Positions 8,576 to 18,901 are shown, numbered from the stretch's first letter. The stretch: 64,000 nucleotides of DNA from Malaciobacter mytili LMG 24559 (GCF_003346775.1 NZ_CP031219.1:1426001-1490000); one strand, 5' to 3'. The notes: a model not told the origin generated them from the sequence alone. Translations and numbers: made by a program.

Positions 8576-9232
8576 ATGTTATATGTAAATGAAATTATTG
8601 AAAAACTAAAAGATATAATTAGTGCAGATGGAAAAAGAGGTAAGGTTTTTGATAAAGATGTTGCTGATGAGTTAGATCTTTCTCAAGCAAATTTTGCAAC
8701 TATGAAAAATAGAGGTAAAATTCCTTTTCAAAATATATTAGACTTTTGTGCAAAGAAGAAAATTTCAATAAACTGGTTACTTTACAATCAAAATCCTAAT
8801 TCTTTATTGGATTCAACTGATAAGTATTGGATAAAGTATTATCCTGATGTAAGAGTAAGTGCAGGTGGTGGTGCCTATGAAGATGAAGATGCTTCTGAAG
8901 TTTTTGAAGTACCTGAATATTTTATAAGTATGTTAGGTGGAAAAGAGAATTTAAAAAACATTGATGCGATTAATGTAGTAGGGGATTCTATGGAACCAAC
9001 ATTAAATTCTGGAAATATTATCTTTATTGATAAAACAAAAAAAGATTCAAAAAGAGAAGGTATTTATGCATTTACAACAATTCATGGACTTTTTGTAAAA
9101 AGAATTCAGCAAAGAGTGGATGGAAATCTAGATATTATCTCTGATAATAAAGATTATCCAACTCAAATTTTAAATTCCCATGAAATAAATATTTTAGGAA
9201 AAGTTGTTAGCTCTTTTGGTATGGTTTATTAA
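8576..9232 (+). CDS. CI/LexA-like transcriptional regulator, peptidase S24 family
   Basis: At 218 aa it has an N-terminal helix-turn-helix of the phage CI type (about residues 5-70, with FDKDVADELDLSQANFATMK) and a C-terminal S24 self-cleavage domain. The catalytic pair is visible: Ser138 in GDSMEPT and Lys175 in FVKRIQ. The Ala-Gly at 96-97 (VSAGGG) sits where the autocleavage bond of LexA/CI repressors lies. It should therefore be a DNA-binding repressor inactivated by cleavage on a stress signal. No phage genes surround it; it is divergent from the oad operon, which it may or may not control. Its targets are unknown. Confidence 0.88.
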   Translation: MLYVNEIIEKLKDIISADGKRGKVFDKDVADELDLSQANFATMKNRGKIPFQNILDFCAKKKISINWLLYNQNPNSLLDSTDKYWIKYYPDVRVSAGGGAYEDEDASEVFEVPEYFISMLGGKENLKNIDAINVVGDSMEPTLNSGNIIFIDKTKKDSKREGIYAFTTIHGLFVKRIQQRVDGNLDIISDNKDYPTQILNSHEINILGKVVSSFGMVY

Positions 9233-10222
9233 TTATAATAAAGTTAATTGAGTCTGTTTTGTATCTAAAATATTTAAAATTTCTTCATTAGTGTAGCCTA
9301 TTATATAGGCTGCATTAAATTCAGATTGAATTAAAAACTCTTTTAATTTATTTATATCTTCTATAATATTTTGTTTTGCAAAAAAATTATTTATATATTT
9401 TGAAGTGATAAATATTGTTTTGCCATATTTATATTTCTTTTTTAAATAAGTTATCTCTTTTTCTAAAAGAGTAGAATTATTTTGAATTAATATAAATTTA
9501 TTACTTTTTCCAAATTCAACTTGATTTAAAAATCTATCTACAAAAATAGGTTTTAATAAAGTTGAATTTTTTAATTTTATTAATTCTTTTTCCTCTTCTA
9601 AAAAATAATAAGCTGTTAAAAACTCATTTATATATAATGAAGGAACTCTAATTTTAGAAAAAAACAGCTCTTTATATGTAAAAGAAGATTCAAAAATTGT
9701 ATGTTCAACTAAATTTTCATATTTAAACTTTGATACTTTTATATCTTGGTTTTTAGGATATAATTTATCCATAAGCTCTTTATCTTCAAAAATTAAAATA
9801 TTTTCATTTTCAATATCTTCAAGAATTAATAAAAAATTATCTAAACAATTTTCTATCATTTTTATTTGGGTATTTAATGAATTTTTTAGTATTTGAATAT
9901 AATTAAAAGTAATAGTATCACAATAAAAAACATTTAAATCAAAGTGAGATAATTTAAATCTTATTAATTTAATAAGAGCCTCTTGTAGATTATTTACTTT
10001 AATCCAAGCAATTTCAAAATCAAGTATTGAAGTATTTGTATCAATTAAAATAGCAAAAGCACCATTTTCAATAGCTTTTGGAATATCTTCTATATTTTTA
10101 GCAATAAAAAGATCTCCTTGTTTTATCTTCTTTGCTTCTGTTTTAATACTATAAATATAAGAAATTGATGGAGAGTTTAATTTCTCTCCATCTACAATAT
10201 CAATAATTGATGAGATTTTCAC
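9233..10222 (-). CDS. MurF-like protein, no ATP-binding loop visible
   Basis: The 329-aa protein begins like the N-terminal domain of a Mur ligase: TEAKKIKQGDLFIAKN followed by AIENGAFAILID, the pattern of the UDP-binding domain of MurE/MurF. I see no GxxGKT loop in the expected place and the middle is divergent, so ligase activity is doubtful. The stop codon abuts the regulator gene and its start overlaps the metG stop by one base, implying co-translation with metG. A gene in the same position beside metG is, as I recall, conserved in Campylobacter and Helicobacter. Function unknown. Confidence 0.75.
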   Translation of the reverse strand: MKISSIIDIVDGEKLNSPSISYIYSIKTEAKKIKQGDLFIAKNIEDIPKAIENGAFAILIDTNTSILDFEIAWIKVNNLQEALIKLIRFKLSHFDLNVFYCDTITFNYIQILKNSLNTQIKMIENCLDNFLLILEDIENENILIFEDKELMDKLYPKNQDIKVSKFKYENLVEHTIFESSFTYKELFFSKIRVPSLYINEFLTAYYFLEEEKELIKLKNSTLLKPIFVDRFLNQVEFGKSNKFILIQNNSTLLEKEITYLKKKYKYGKTIFITSKYINNFFAKQNIIEDINKLKEFLIQSEFNAAYIIGYTNEEILNILDTKQTQLTLL

Positions 10223-12165
10223 TAGCTTATTTTTGTTCCAGAGATTTTTGGTTTTTCAGGTCTTACTAAAGATAAACCATCTTTATCTTTTGCTGCAAGT
10301 AACATACCTTCACTTAACATACCCATTAATTTTGCAGGTTTTAAATTTGCTACAACACAAGCTTGTGTTCCCACAAGTTCTTGCGCACTGTAATACTCTT
10401 TAATTCCAGCTAATACTTGTCTATTTCTTCCTTCTCCTAAATCAACTTGTAATTTTAGAAGTTTACTTGACTTTGGAACTTCAACTGCTTCAACAATAGT
10501 TCCTACTTTTATAGTTGTTTCAAAGAATTTATCAATAGTAATTAGATTATCTTCTGTTAAATCTTCATTTTCTTTTACTTCAACTTCGTTTTTATCTTTT
10601 TTAACTTCAGGAGCTTGCTCTAAAAGAATCTCTTCAATTCTAGGAAATAGTTGATCAACTTTTGTAATAGTAGTTGTATCTAAAAGCTCTTTATTTACAA
10701 TTACTTTATTATATAATTCAGTATTAATTTTTATACCTAAAGATGTGGCAATTAAAGCAATTTTTTCAGGCATAACTGATTCTAATAAAATAGCAACTTT
10801 TGCCATAATATTTGTAATTAAAGCAACTAAAGCCATCGCTTCATCAGTTTTACCTTCTTTCATTTTTGTCCAAGGCTCATAATCTCCAATTGCTTTATTT
10901 GCAACTGTAAGAACTTTCCAAATCTCTTCAAGGTATCTATTAATTTGCATATTAAAAATAAGTTCTTCTACATTTTCTAAAATTGCATTAACTTCATCAA
11001 GCTCTTTTTTATGGTATTTTTCCACATCTTTTGAATCAACTTTATAATCAAAATATTTTCCACTCATACCAGAAATTCTATTTAGTAAATTTCCTAAATC
11101 ATTTCCTAAATCAGAGTTAATTCTATCAATTAACGCTTTTTGTGAAAAATCCCCATCTTGTCCAAAGGGAACTTCTCTTAACATAAAATATCTAAAAGCA
11201 TCTAACCCATAAGCATCTGCTACTTCTTTAGGATTTACAACATTTCCTTTTGACTTAGACATTTTTTCACCATCTCTTGTCCACCAACCATGTGCAGCAA
11301 TATGTTTTGGAAGAGGTAATTCTAAACTCATTAAAAATGCTGGCCAATAAATTGCATGGAATCTTAAAATATCTTTTCCAACTAAATGAACACTTGCTGG
11401 CCAATAATTAAAGTTCTTTTCATCACTTCCATAGCCAAGTGCAGAAATATAGTTAATAAGTGCATCAAGCCATACATACATAACATGTTTTGGTTCATTT
11501 AAAGAAGTAGGAAGTTTTACACCCCACTCAAATGAAGTTCTAGAAATTGATAAATCTCTTAATCCATTTTTTACAAAGTTTACAATTTCATTTTTCTTTG
11601 ATCTTGGTAATATACAATCTTCATTCTCTTCATACCATTTTAACAATTTATCTTCATATGCTGATAATTTAAAAAAGAAACTCTCCTCTTTTACAATAGA
11701 AGTAGGTTTTCCACAGTCTGGACAAAATTGTTCATCTATTAATTGTTTTTCAGTAAAAAAAGTCTCACAAGATACACAATAAAAACCTTCATATTCACCT
11801 TTATAAATATCACCTTTTGCATACATTTTTTCAAAAGCTTTTTGAGCACCTAATTTATGTTCTTCATCAGTAGTTCTAATAAATTTATCATAAGTTATTC
11901 CAAAATCATCCCATAAAGCTTTAAATTTCCCAGATACTTCATCAGCATACTCTTTTGGTGTTTTACCTCTTGCTTCTGCACTTTGAGCAATTTTTTGCCC
12001 ATGTTCATCAGTTCCTGTTAAAAAGTATGTATTATGTCCAGTTAGTCTTGAGTATCTAGCTAACATATCTGCAATGATAGTAGTATACGCATGACCAATA
12101 TGAGCTACATCATTTACATAATAAATTGGTGTAGTTATATAAACATTTTTACAATTATTTTGCAT
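10222..12165 (-). CDS. metG: Methionyl-tRNA synthetase
   Basis: Charges tRNA-Met and tRNA-fMet, three of whose genes or fragments lie at the start of the window. The 647-aa protein shows the class I HIGH motif (HIGHAYTT near residue 22), a zinc knuckle with two CxxC pairs (CVSC near 130 and CPDC near 146), the KMSKS loop near 305, an anticodon-binding helical domain, and a C-terminal EMAP/Trbp111-like tRNA-binding domain (about 540-647, with KVGTIVEAVEVPKSSKL). It is in an apparent operon with fbp and mobB. Confidence 0.97.
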   Translation of the reverse strand: MQNNCKNVYITTPIYYVNDVAHIGHAYTTIIADMLARYSRLTGHNTYFLTGTDEHGQKIAQSAEARGKTPKEYADEVSGKFKALWDDFGITYDKFIRTTDEEHKLGAQKAFEKMYAKGDIYKGEYEGFYCVSCETFFTEKQLIDEQFCPDCGKPTSIVKEESFFFKLSAYEDKLLKWYEENEDCILPRSKKNEIVNFVKNGLRDLSISRTSFEWGVKLPTSLNEPKHVMYVWLDALINYISALGYGSDEKNFNYWPASVHLVGKDILRFHAIYWPAFLMSLELPLPKHIAAHGWWTRDGEKMSKSKGNVVNPKEVADAYGLDAFRYFMLREVPFGQDGDFSQKALIDRINSDLGNDLGNLLNRISGMSGKYFDYKVDSKDVEKYHKKELDEVNAILENVEELIFNMQINRYLEEIWKVLTVANKAIGDYEPWTKMKEGKTDEAMALVALITNIMAKVAILLESVMPEKIALIATSLGIKINTELYNKVIVNKELLDTTTITKVDQLFPRIEEILLEQAPEVKKDKNEVEVKENEDLTEDNLITIDKFFETTIKVGTIVEAVEVPKSSKLLKLQVDLGEGRNRQVLAGIKEYYSAQELVGTQACVVANLKPAKLMGMLSEGMLLAAKDKDGLSLVRPEKPKISGTKIS

Positions 12166-12179
12166 TTTTTACCTCTTAG

Positions 12180-12386
12180 TTAAAATTCAAATCCACCGCC
12201 AGAGCCTTTATTCATAGACTCATAAACAGCTAAAACATATTTTTTTCTTAATTCACATTCAAAAAATTTAGAGCAGGGTACACAAGAGTTTAAATTATTT
12301 GACTCTTGGCATTTTTTTAGTTCTTTTAAAGCATCTTCAAGCTTTAAATCCCACTCATCAAAAACTATTTCTTTATTATTTTCCAT
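12180..12386 (-). CDS. Small four-cysteine protein between fbp and metG
   Basis: A 68-aa protein with four Cys in the middle (KKC, SCVPC, FEC), spaced as if for a metal or Fe-S site, and a glycine-rich end GSGGGFEF. It has no signal peptide. Its start overlaps the fbp stop by 11 bp, so the two are translationally coupled. I recall a short gene in this place between metG and fbp in Campylobacter. No function can be stated. Confidence 0.8.
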   Translation of the reverse strand: MENNKEIVFDEWDLKLEDALKELKKCQESNNLNSCVPCSKFFECELRKKYVLAVYESMNKGSGGGFEF

Positions 12387-13221
12387 TTTCTTTATAAACT
12401 TTTAATACTCTATTTATTTCTTCATTAGAACCAAAGAAACAAGGACTAGTATCATGAATATGAGTAGTTTGTATATCTAAAACTCTTTGGAAACCATCAA
12501 CTGCTTGTCCATTTGCTTTTTCATAAATATAAGCAAATGGGAAAACTTCGAAAAGTTGTCTTAGTTTTCCTTTTGGTCTATCTGTTGTTCCTGGATAAGA
12601 GAATAATCCCCCACCTTTTAATAAAATTTGATGTAAATCAGGAACCATACCTCCTGAATATCTTAATCTATATCCATCTTCAAAAATATCATCAATTAAT
12701 TTTTTATGAAAAGGTGCCCAGCAATTTTGTGTTGAACCTGGTGCATTTAGTTTACCTTTTTCATTTAATTTAATATTTTGTATAAATTTAAATTCATTAT
12801 TAATTAGTCTATACATTTTTACTTCATCAGTAGCAATTACCAATTCAACCCTTGGTCCATAAACTACATAAACTGCCGCAACTAAATTTTTACCAGTAAA
12901 ATCATTTTCATAAATTCCAAAAATTGAACCTACAGAAAGGTTTACATCCACCAATGAAGAGCCATCTAATGGATCATAAGCAATAAGATATTTCCCTTCT
13001 TTATGTAAAGATACAATATTCTCTTGTTCTTCACTAACAATAGCTTTTACACTTTTTAGTTCTTTAAAAATATTTTCTATAATTTCATCACTGGCAATAT
13101 CAAGTTTAAGTTGAGTATCACCAGTAGAATTTTCTTGTGTACTTTTTCCTGTATCACCAGTTTGTATTAAATTTCTAATCTCAATTGCTGATTTTTTAAT
13201 TGCATCAAAAATTTCTGTCAT
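12376..13221 (-). CDS. fbp: Fructose-1,6-bisphosphatase, class I
   Basis: Removes the 1-phosphate of fructose 1,6-bisphosphate in gluconeogenesis. The 281-aa protein carries the metal and substrate motif DPLDGSS (about residues 88-94), VSEEQE upstream of it, and [13 protein letters not shown] and GGLFSYPG in the C-terminal half. It is somewhat shorter than the ~330 aa of enterobacterial Fbp, as usual in this phylum. It lies 3 bp after mobB and overlaps the four-cysteine gene. Together with pckA it shows a gluconeogenic capacity. Confidence 0.95.
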   Translation of the reverse strand: MTEIFDAIKKSAIEIRNLIQTGDTGKSTQENSTGDTQLKLDIASDEIIENIFKELKSVKAIVSEEQENIVSLHKEGKYLIAYDPLDGSSLVDVNLSVGSIFGIYENDFTGKNLVAAVYVVYGPRVELVIATDEVKMYRLINNEFKFIQNIKLNEKGKLNAPGSTQNCWAPFHKKLIDDIFEDGYRLRYSGGMVPDLHQILLKGGGLFSYPGTTDRPKGKLRQLFEVFPFAYIYEKANGQAVDGFQRVLDIQTTHIHDTSPCFFGSNEEINRVLKVYKENGK

Positions 13222-13224
13222 TAT

Positions 13225-13731
13225 TTATACTCTCTTTGCATTATTTTCAATCCATTCTACTACTTGTTCTGGATTATTCAAATCTAATTTATCAATATTT
13301 TCTGGAATATCTTCATATTTTATAGTATTATCAAATGCGATTGCATTTGTTACTTTAAAATATGATTCATCTAACATATCTCTAAAAATTGAGATTCTAG
13401 GAAGAGGAAGAGTTTTAAGTCCTTCAACTAAAAGATAATCAAATTCACCAAATAAAGTTATTAATTCATCAATCGTTGAACTTTCTTTTTTAAATAGAGT
13501 TGTTCTATTTGGTGAAACAACAGCCACATCTGCTCCTGTTTGTGAAAATTTATCACTATCTTTTCCTGGAGTGTCAAATCTTGCTTTATCTTTAGGGTCA
13601 TGCTTAACTATGCATACTTTATTCCCTTCATCTTGCAAAATATTAGCAACTTTTACAATAAGTGTAGTTTTTCCGCTGTTTGATGGCCCAGAAAAGGCAA
13701 CAGCTAATTTTTTATATTTTCTCTTACTCAT
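13225..13731 (-). CDS. mobB: Molybdopterin-guanine dinucleotide biosynthesis protein MobB
   Basis: A P-loop GTP-binding adaptor that assists attachment of GMP to molybdopterin. The Walker A motif GPSNSGKTTL lies at residues 15-24, followed by VCIVKHDPKD and DTPGKDSDKFSQTGAD, the usual MobB pattern, and LVEGLKTLPLPRI near 120. It is the first gene of the mobB-fbp-small gene-metG operon. It is divergent from the lipoprotein gene across about 150 bp that must hold both promoters. Confidence 0.93.
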   Translation of the reverse strand: MSKRKYKKLAVAFSGPSNSGKTTLIVKVANILQDEGNKVCIVKHDPKDKARFDTPGKDSDKFSQTGADVAVVSPNRTTLFKKESSTIDELITLFGEFDYLLVEGLKTLPLPRISIFRDMLDESYFKVTNAIAFDNTIKYEDIPENIDKLDLNNPEQVVEWIENNAKRV

Positions 13732-13884
13732 AGGCTGGATTTTAGCAAAATGATAGTTAAACTCTTATGAAGGCATTTTTAATACTTTATTTTATTAAAG
13801 AAAATTGCCTAAAATTAGGGTAAAGTGCTTTAAAGATAGTTTTGTGTACAATTAGTTTTGTAAATAAACTTGGAGATATATTTA

Positions 13885-14367
13885 ATGAGAAAATTTTTGT
13901 TATCAACTTCTTTTATAACTGCTTTATTATTTAGTGGTTGTACTACTAATAGTGCTTTAAAACATTTTGAAAATAAAGAACTAAATGCAAATGCATTACA
14001 ATATACAAAAAAGAGTGATATTATTGTAGATAATGAACCTAAGGTTCAATTTTTTGCTACATATTTAAATTTAGCACAAAAAGATAATGATAAAGAAATA
14101 GAGAGTTTTTTAATAGGTGTATATTTAGTTAATCAAAAAAATCAAAACTTTTTACAACAAGGTTATACTTTAACATTAAATGGACAAGAAGCTTTAGCAG
14201 AGCCTTTAGAAATTTCACCAAAATCTTTAATGGTAAAATCACTTCCAATTAAAAACCCTTGGGGGAAATATTATATTGCACATTTTCCACAACAAGAAGA
14301 TTTTAAACTTACTTTAACACTAGAAAAAACTAATTTGCCAAAGGCTGTATTAGAGTATGAAAAATAA
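13885..14367 (+). CDS. Predicted lipoprotein, YcfL-like size
   Basis: The start at 13885 is chosen because GGAG lies nine bases before it; an in-frame ATG 15 bp upstream has no such site. The 160-aa product has a lipoprotein signal, MRKFLLSTSF to LLFSGC, with the lipidated Cys at residue 19, and a mature domain of mainly beta character. Family is not recognised with certainty. Its last 38 bp overlap the 3' end of slt on the other strand, so these convergent genes share coding DNA. Confidence 0.85.
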   Translation: MRKFLLSTSFITALLFSGCTTNSALKHFENKELNANALQYTKKSDIIVDNEPKVQFFATYLNLAQKDNDKEIESFLIGVYLVNQKNQNFLQQGYTLTLNGQEALAEPLEISPKSLMVKSLPIKNPWGKYYIAHFPQQEDFKLTLTLEKTNLPKAVLEYEK

Positions 14368-16009
14368 AAGAGAGTTTATGCTCTTTTTTATTATCTAAAT
14401 AATTTTTATAAATATAATAATTTGCTAATACTTTTTTACCGTACTCTTTTGTTTCATCATAAGAGATTAATTCCATACTTAAAAAAGGTTCAAATTGATT
14501 ATTTTTTGAAAATAATCCTAAATTTTTTAAAGATTTAAAGTATCCATATCCAGCATTGTATGAATATGCAATAAAAAGTGGATTATCTAAATTTTTTTGT
14601 AAATTATTTAAATGATAGTTTGCATACTTTAAATTTGTTTTAGTTTCAAACATTTTATTAAAATCATATTCATCTTTTAAATCTTTAGCAATATGTTCAC
14701 TTAAAAAAGGCATTATTTGCATAACACCTTGAGCATAAACAGAAGATAAAGCAGTTGGTATAAATCTACTTTCTTGTCTTGAAATAGCATAAATAAGGGC
14801 TTTTCTATCTATATCATAGTTTTTTAACTCTTCTTCAAAGGGTGTTAAAAAGTAATGTGTTTTATAGTTGTCATATTTATTATATATAAAAGCTAAAAAA
14901 GGAAGAGTCTCTTTTTTATTAAAAAGATTTTCATACTTTTTAAATTTTTCTTCATTAAACTCTTTTGTATCTTCAAGTAAATTAAACCAAGAAAAAGGAT
15001 CTTTTGTATCAAAGCTTTCTTTAGTTTCATTTTGTTTTAACGAAATATTATATTTTATATTTTTAATAGGGATATTTTTTAACTCTTTTACATATAAAGA
15101 GTAAATATCTACATTTGTATTTGTGCTTAAAGTTTCTAAATAATTTTCATCTTTTGTTAAAAGATATAACCAAAAATTAATTTTATTTTTTTCTATAATT
15201 GAAGTAGTTTTATTTAAAGAGTTATTTAAATAAATAAAAGCTTGATTAAAATCATTATATATAATGGAATTTAAAGCTAGGAAAAAAGAGCTTTTAGAAC
15301 TAAGAGTTGTATCTTCAAAATTTAAAAAGCTTTTATTTAAAAGATTAAGTTTTGGATTTGTAATACAATACTTTATAAGTTTTTCTACTCTTTTATCATC
15401 TTTAATTTTATTTATAGTTTTTAGGGGTAATTTATAATTAAAATGTTCTATTTTAAAGTTTACACCTGTATTTAAAAAAACTTCATAAAAATCATCAATA
15501 TCAGATGAGATTAATTTAGTAAAAGGAATAGGGGCAGCAATAATTTTTAATTGTTGTGCAAAATTGGGATATTTTTCTTCTACTTTTTTTATAATTGTTA
15601 ATAATTCAATTTGAGATAGTTTTGTTGCTTGTTTTAAGCTTAATCCATTTTTAATACAATTTGCATCAGTATCAATTAAATCCTTTGCAGAGGCTTTCAT
15701 ACACTGCACAACAGCAATAGTTTCATCATGTTTAAATTTTTTGGCAAATTGAAAAAAAATTGTATTAGAAACAGATTTTACCATACTTAAAGCTTCCAAA
15801 GCTTCATCTGGAGTAATATCTTGTTTTAAGTATTGAAGTATATAAAAATCTTTTATTGTAGAGTAGGGCTTAGTTTCAAGCCATTGTAATGTTATTGCAG
15901 ATTTTTTATCATACTCTTTAATAGAAGTTTCTTCTATCTTTACTATATTATTAACTTCATTTGCATAAGCTAAAAAAGTTAAAGAAAATAAAGATAGAAG
16001 TTTTTTCAT
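14330..16009 (-). CDS. slt: Soluble-type lytic murein transglycosylase
   Basis: Cleaves the glycan strands of peptidoglycan to 1,6-anhydro ends in the periplasm. The 559-aa protein has a signal peptide (1-16, ending in AYA), a long alpha-solenoid region (about 20-370) as in Slt70, and a C-terminal GEWL-like domain with ISRQESRF (catalytic Glu near residue 413), GVMQIMP and AYSYNAGYG. It follows yggT by 3 bp on the minus strand. It is shorter than Slt70 of E. coli (~620 aa) but within the range for this group. Confidence 0.92.
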   Translation of the reverse strand: MKKLLSLFSLTFLAYANEVNNIVKIEETSIKEYDKKSAITLQWLETKPYSTIKDFYILQYLKQDITPDEALEALSMVKSVSNTIFFQFAKKFKHDETIAVVQCMKASAKDLIDTDANCIKNGLSLKQATKLSQIELLTIIKKVEEKYPNFAQQLKIIAAPIPFTKLISSDIDDFYEVFLNTGVNFKIEHFNYKLPLKTINKIKDDKRVEKLIKYCITNPKLNLLNKSFLNFEDTTLSSKSSFFLALNSIIYNDFNQAFIYLNNSLNKTTSIIEKNKINFWLYLLTKDENYLETLSTNTNVDIYSLYVKELKNIPIKNIKYNISLKQNETKESFDTKDPFSWFNLLEDTKEFNEEKFKKYENLFNKKETLPFLAFIYNKYDNYKTHYFLTPFEEELKNYDIDRKALIYAISRQESRFIPTALSSVYAQGVMQIMPFLSEHIAKDLKDEYDFNKMFETKTNLKYANYHLNNLQKNLDNPLFIAYSYNAGYGYFKSLKNLGLFSKNNQFEPFLSMELISYDETKEYGKKVLANYYIYKNYLDNKKEHKLSFIFHTLIQPLAN

Positions 16010-16012
16010 TTT

Positions 16013-16294
16013 TTACATCATTCCCATAAATAATCTACCTAAAAATGTCTCTAGGAAAATTAAAATAAAAATAAGAATAATAGGAGCTAAATCCATTCCT
16101 CCAAATACAGTAGGAATAACTCTTCTAATTAGTGCATAAGCTGGTTCTGTTAATCTATATAACATTTGTACAATTGGATTATAAGGATCAGGTCTAACCC
16201 AAGATAAAATTGCTGAAATAATAATAATCCATTTATATAAAAAGATTATACTTAAAATTACTGTAAATATCGAACTTAGTAAAGCATTTATCAT
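16013..16294 (-). CDS. yggT: YggT family membrane protein
   Basis: A 93-aa protein with two hydrophobic segments (about 8-30 and 68-90) joined by the family motif [21 protein letters not shown]. YggT proteins are linked to cell division and osmotic stress in other bacteria, but the exact role is not known. Its start overlaps the gltX stop by four bases (ATGA-type coupling). Confidence 0.92.
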   Translation of the reverse strand: MINALLSSIFTVILSIIFLYKWIIIISAILSWVRPDPYNPIVQMLYRLTEPAYALIRRVIPTVFGGMDLAPIILIFILIFLETFLGRLFMGMM

Positions 16295-17592
16295 TTTACA
16301 ATTTCTCCTAAATAATTTTTTATAAAAGGATATATATCACTTAGGTTTGGTCCATTTTCTCTACCTGTTAATACATATCTTAAAGGTTTAAATAGATTTT
16401 TTCCTTTTAAAGAAGTTTGTTCAGTAATATATTTTTTCAATTCTTCAAAATCTTCAATAAATGGAGCATTTTTTAAACATTCCATTATCTTATTTGTCTC
16501 TTCTTCAAAACCTTCACAGCTTTGTTTTTTAGTAAAAATTAAATCAAGTTTTTCTTTTATCTCTTTTAGTGTACTTGCTTCTTCTAAGAAAAGCTTTCCA
16601 AGTTTTCCAATTTGTTCATCTGCAAAACCTAATAGTTTAGATAATCTTAAATCATCAAGCATAGATAGATGTTTTCTATTGATAAATCTTAACTTATCAA
16701 TATCAAATTTTGCTGAACTTGTAGAAATATTTGATATTTCAAACCATTCAATAGCTTCTTCTAAAGTAAAAATTTCACTTGGAGTTTTATTTCCTAGTAA
16801 AACTAAATAATTAGCAATTGCCACAGGTAAGAAACCTTGTTCAATTAGCCATTTTACAGAGCTTTCATTATCTCTTTTACTCATTTTTTTACCAGTTGCA
16901 GCATTTAAAATAATTGGTAAATGTACATGTTTAATCTCTTTATCATATCCTAAAGAGTTTCTAATATGAATCTGCTTTGGTGTATTTGAAACATGATCTT
17001 CCCCTCTAATAATCATTGAAATATCATATAACATATCATCAACTGCACAAGCATAATTATATGTGGGAGTTTTATCATGTCTTAATATAATAAATGAATC
17101 AACATCAAAAGGAGAATAATCAAAATCACCTTTTAATAAATCTGTAAATTTAATATTTTCATCTGGTTTTTTAATTCTTACTGTAAAAGGAGCATTAACT
17201 TCTAAAACAGCTTGATCAGATAAAGAAGCACAAAATCCATCATATCTAAAAGGTTTTCCCTCTTTTTTAGCATCTTCTCTTAATTCTTCAAGTTTTTCAT
17301 CACTACAAAAACAAGCAAAAGCTTTTTTTTGTGACATTAGTTGCATAGCTAATTTTTGATGATATTTTAAATTTCCACTTTGATACACAACTCTTGCATA
17401 ATCAATAGAAAAAAGGTTTAAAATCTCTAAAATCTCTTTATCTTTTCCCTCAATATTTCTTTCTTTATCTGTATCTTCTATTCTTATTAAAAGCTCTTCA
17501 TTTAACTTTTTTGACATAATAAAATTAAATAGAGCAACTCTTAAATTTCCTATATGCATATCCCCTGTTGGGCTTGGTGCGAATCTTAACAA
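16291..17592 (-). CDS. gltX: Glutamyl-tRNA synthetase, GltX2 type
   Basis: The 433-aa class I synthetase has [18 protein letters not shown] (HIGH motif) at residues 3-20 and KKMSKRDN (KMSKS) near 236. Campylobacterota usually carry two GltX proteins; one charges tRNA-Glu and the other misacylates tRNA-Gln for repair by GatCAB. The GDMHIGN form of the first motif recalls the GltX2 (tRNA-Gln-directed) type, and no glutaminyl-tRNA synthetase is seen, but specificity is inference. It lies 2 bp after the M16 gene. Confidence 0.93.
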   Translation of the reverse strand: MLRFAPSPTGDMHIGNLRVALFNFIMSKKLNEELLIRIEDTDKERNIEGKDKEILEILNLFSIDYARVVYQSGNLKYHQKLAMQLMSQKKAFACFCSDEKLEELREDAKKEGKPFRYDGFCASLSDQAVLEVNAPFTVRIKKPDENIKFTDLLKGDFDYSPFDVDSFIILRHDKTPTYNYACAVDDMLYDISMIIRGEDHVSNTPKQIHIRNSLGYDKEIKHVHLPIILNAATGKKMSKRDNESSVKWLIEQGFLPVAIANYLVLLGNKTPSEIFTLEEAIEWFEISNISTSSAKFDIDKLRFINRKHLSMLDDLRLSKLLGFADEQIGKLGKLFLEEASTLKEIKEKLDLIFTKKQSCEGFEEETNKIMECLKNAPFIEDFEELKKYITEQTSLKGKNLFKPLRYVLTGRENGPNLSDIYPFIKNYLGEIVK

Positions 17593-17593
17593 T

Positions 17594-18892
17594 TTATTTC
17601 CTTACAATTGAAAATGATAAATCTTTTATCTCTATATGAGATTTTATATAGTTGTTTAAATCTTCTAATTTTAAATTTTGAATTTTATCTAATTCTTTTT
17701 GAGCATAATCTTGCTCTAAGCCTTTATAGTAAAGATTAAATGCTCTATTTAACCTTTGAGAAAGAGTTTCTGTTCTTAAAGGTTCACTTCCTGTTAAGAA
17801 ATTCTTAGCAGCTTCAAGTTCTTCTTTTGTAACACCTTCTTTTACAAAATCATTAACTATTTTGCTTACTAATTTTTGTGCTTCTTTAGCACTTTCTAAT
17901 TTTGTTTGTAAATAGCCTGTAAAATAAGAGTGAGATTTATTTATAGAAACATAACCATAAGCACTATAAGCCAATCCTCTTTTTACACGTATTTCTTCCA
18001 TAAGTCTTGAACCAAATCCAGAACCACCAAGAATAAAAGAAGCTACTTTCGCCATATAAACATCTTCATCTTTAACAAAAGCATTAAATTTACTACCAAA
18101 ATAGATATATGCTTGTTGTGTATCTTTTATAAGTTCTTTTGTTGTTGGCTTAGCTTTTATTTCAAATTTTATTAGTTCTTTTTTCTCTCCAATTGGAAGA
18201 GTTTCTAATGTATTAATAATGTTTTTTTCTAACTCTTCAAATTCAATATCTCCACCAGCAACAATAATTAAATTTGATAAATTAAAAGTATTTTTAATAA
18301 ACCCTTTTACATCTTCTAATTTAATTTTTGAAAGAGATTGGATTGTTCCTGAACTTGGGTATTGTAAAGGAGTATCTTTAAATAAAATCTCTTTTAAAAG
18401 ATTTCTAGATATATAATCATAATCATTTTCTTTTCTTTTTAAAGAACCAATTTGAATAGTTTTAATTTTATCAATAACTTTATTATCATAATTTGGATCT
18501 TCTAATAACTCTTTTAAAAACTTAAAAGCTTTATTATTAACCTCTTTTAAAGATGAAACTTCAATAACAAAAGTTTCAAAACCATTTGTAGTATTAATAG
18601 ATATTGCATTACTTTCTAATTTTGAAGCAAAAGCAGTTGAACCTAATCTTTTTGTTCCTTCATTTAATAATAATGCTGAAAAAGAAGCAATACCATTTAA
18701 ATCTTTATCTTGAATTGAACCTGAATTTTGAAAAACTAATTGCATATTTAAAATAGGTAGAGTAGTTTGCTTTTCAAAAATAACAGGAATTTGTGTATTA
18801 TTTATTGTAATATGTTTTATTTGTGCACTCATTAAAATTCCTTGTAAACTAAGAAGTGTAATTACACCTTTGAATAGTTTTATAGCTTTCAT
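17594..18892 (-). CDS. M16 peptidase-like protein without the HxxEH zinc site
   Basis: The 432-aa protein has a signal peptide (about 1-24) and two M16 domains. Where active M16 enzymes read HxxEH, this one reads [14 protein letters not shown], so zinc ligands and the catalytic Glu are missing. The C-terminal domain keeps the substrate-contacting R/Y segment, [11 protein letters not shown]. In two-subunit M16B enzymes the partner subunit has exactly this state, so it may pair with a catalytic M16 protein encoded elsewhere. It should be periplasmic. It sits 9 bp after mqnC on the same strand. Confidence 0.87.
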   Translation of the reverse strand: MKAIKLFKGVITLLSLQGILMSAQIKHITINNTQIPVIFEKQTTLPILNMQLVFQNSGSIQDKDLNGIASFSALLLNEGTKRLGSTAFASKLESNAISINTTNGFETFVIEVSSLKEVNNKAFKFLKELLEDPNYDNKVIDKIKTIQIGSLKRKENDYDYISRNLLKEILFKDTPLQYPSSGTIQSLSKIKLEDVKGFIKNTFNLSNLIIVAGGDIEFEELEKNIINTLETLPIGEKKELIKFEIKAKPTTKELIKDTQQAYIYFGSKFNAFVKDEDVYMAKVASFILGGSGFGSRLMEEIRVKRGLAYSAYGYVSINKSHSYFTGYLQTKLESAKEAQKLVSKIVNDFVKEGVTKEELEAAKNFLTGSEPLRTETLSQRLNRAFNLYYKGLEQDYAQKELDKIQNLKLEDLNNYIKSHIEIKDLSFSIVRK

Positions 18893-18901
18893 AATTAAAA
18901 C

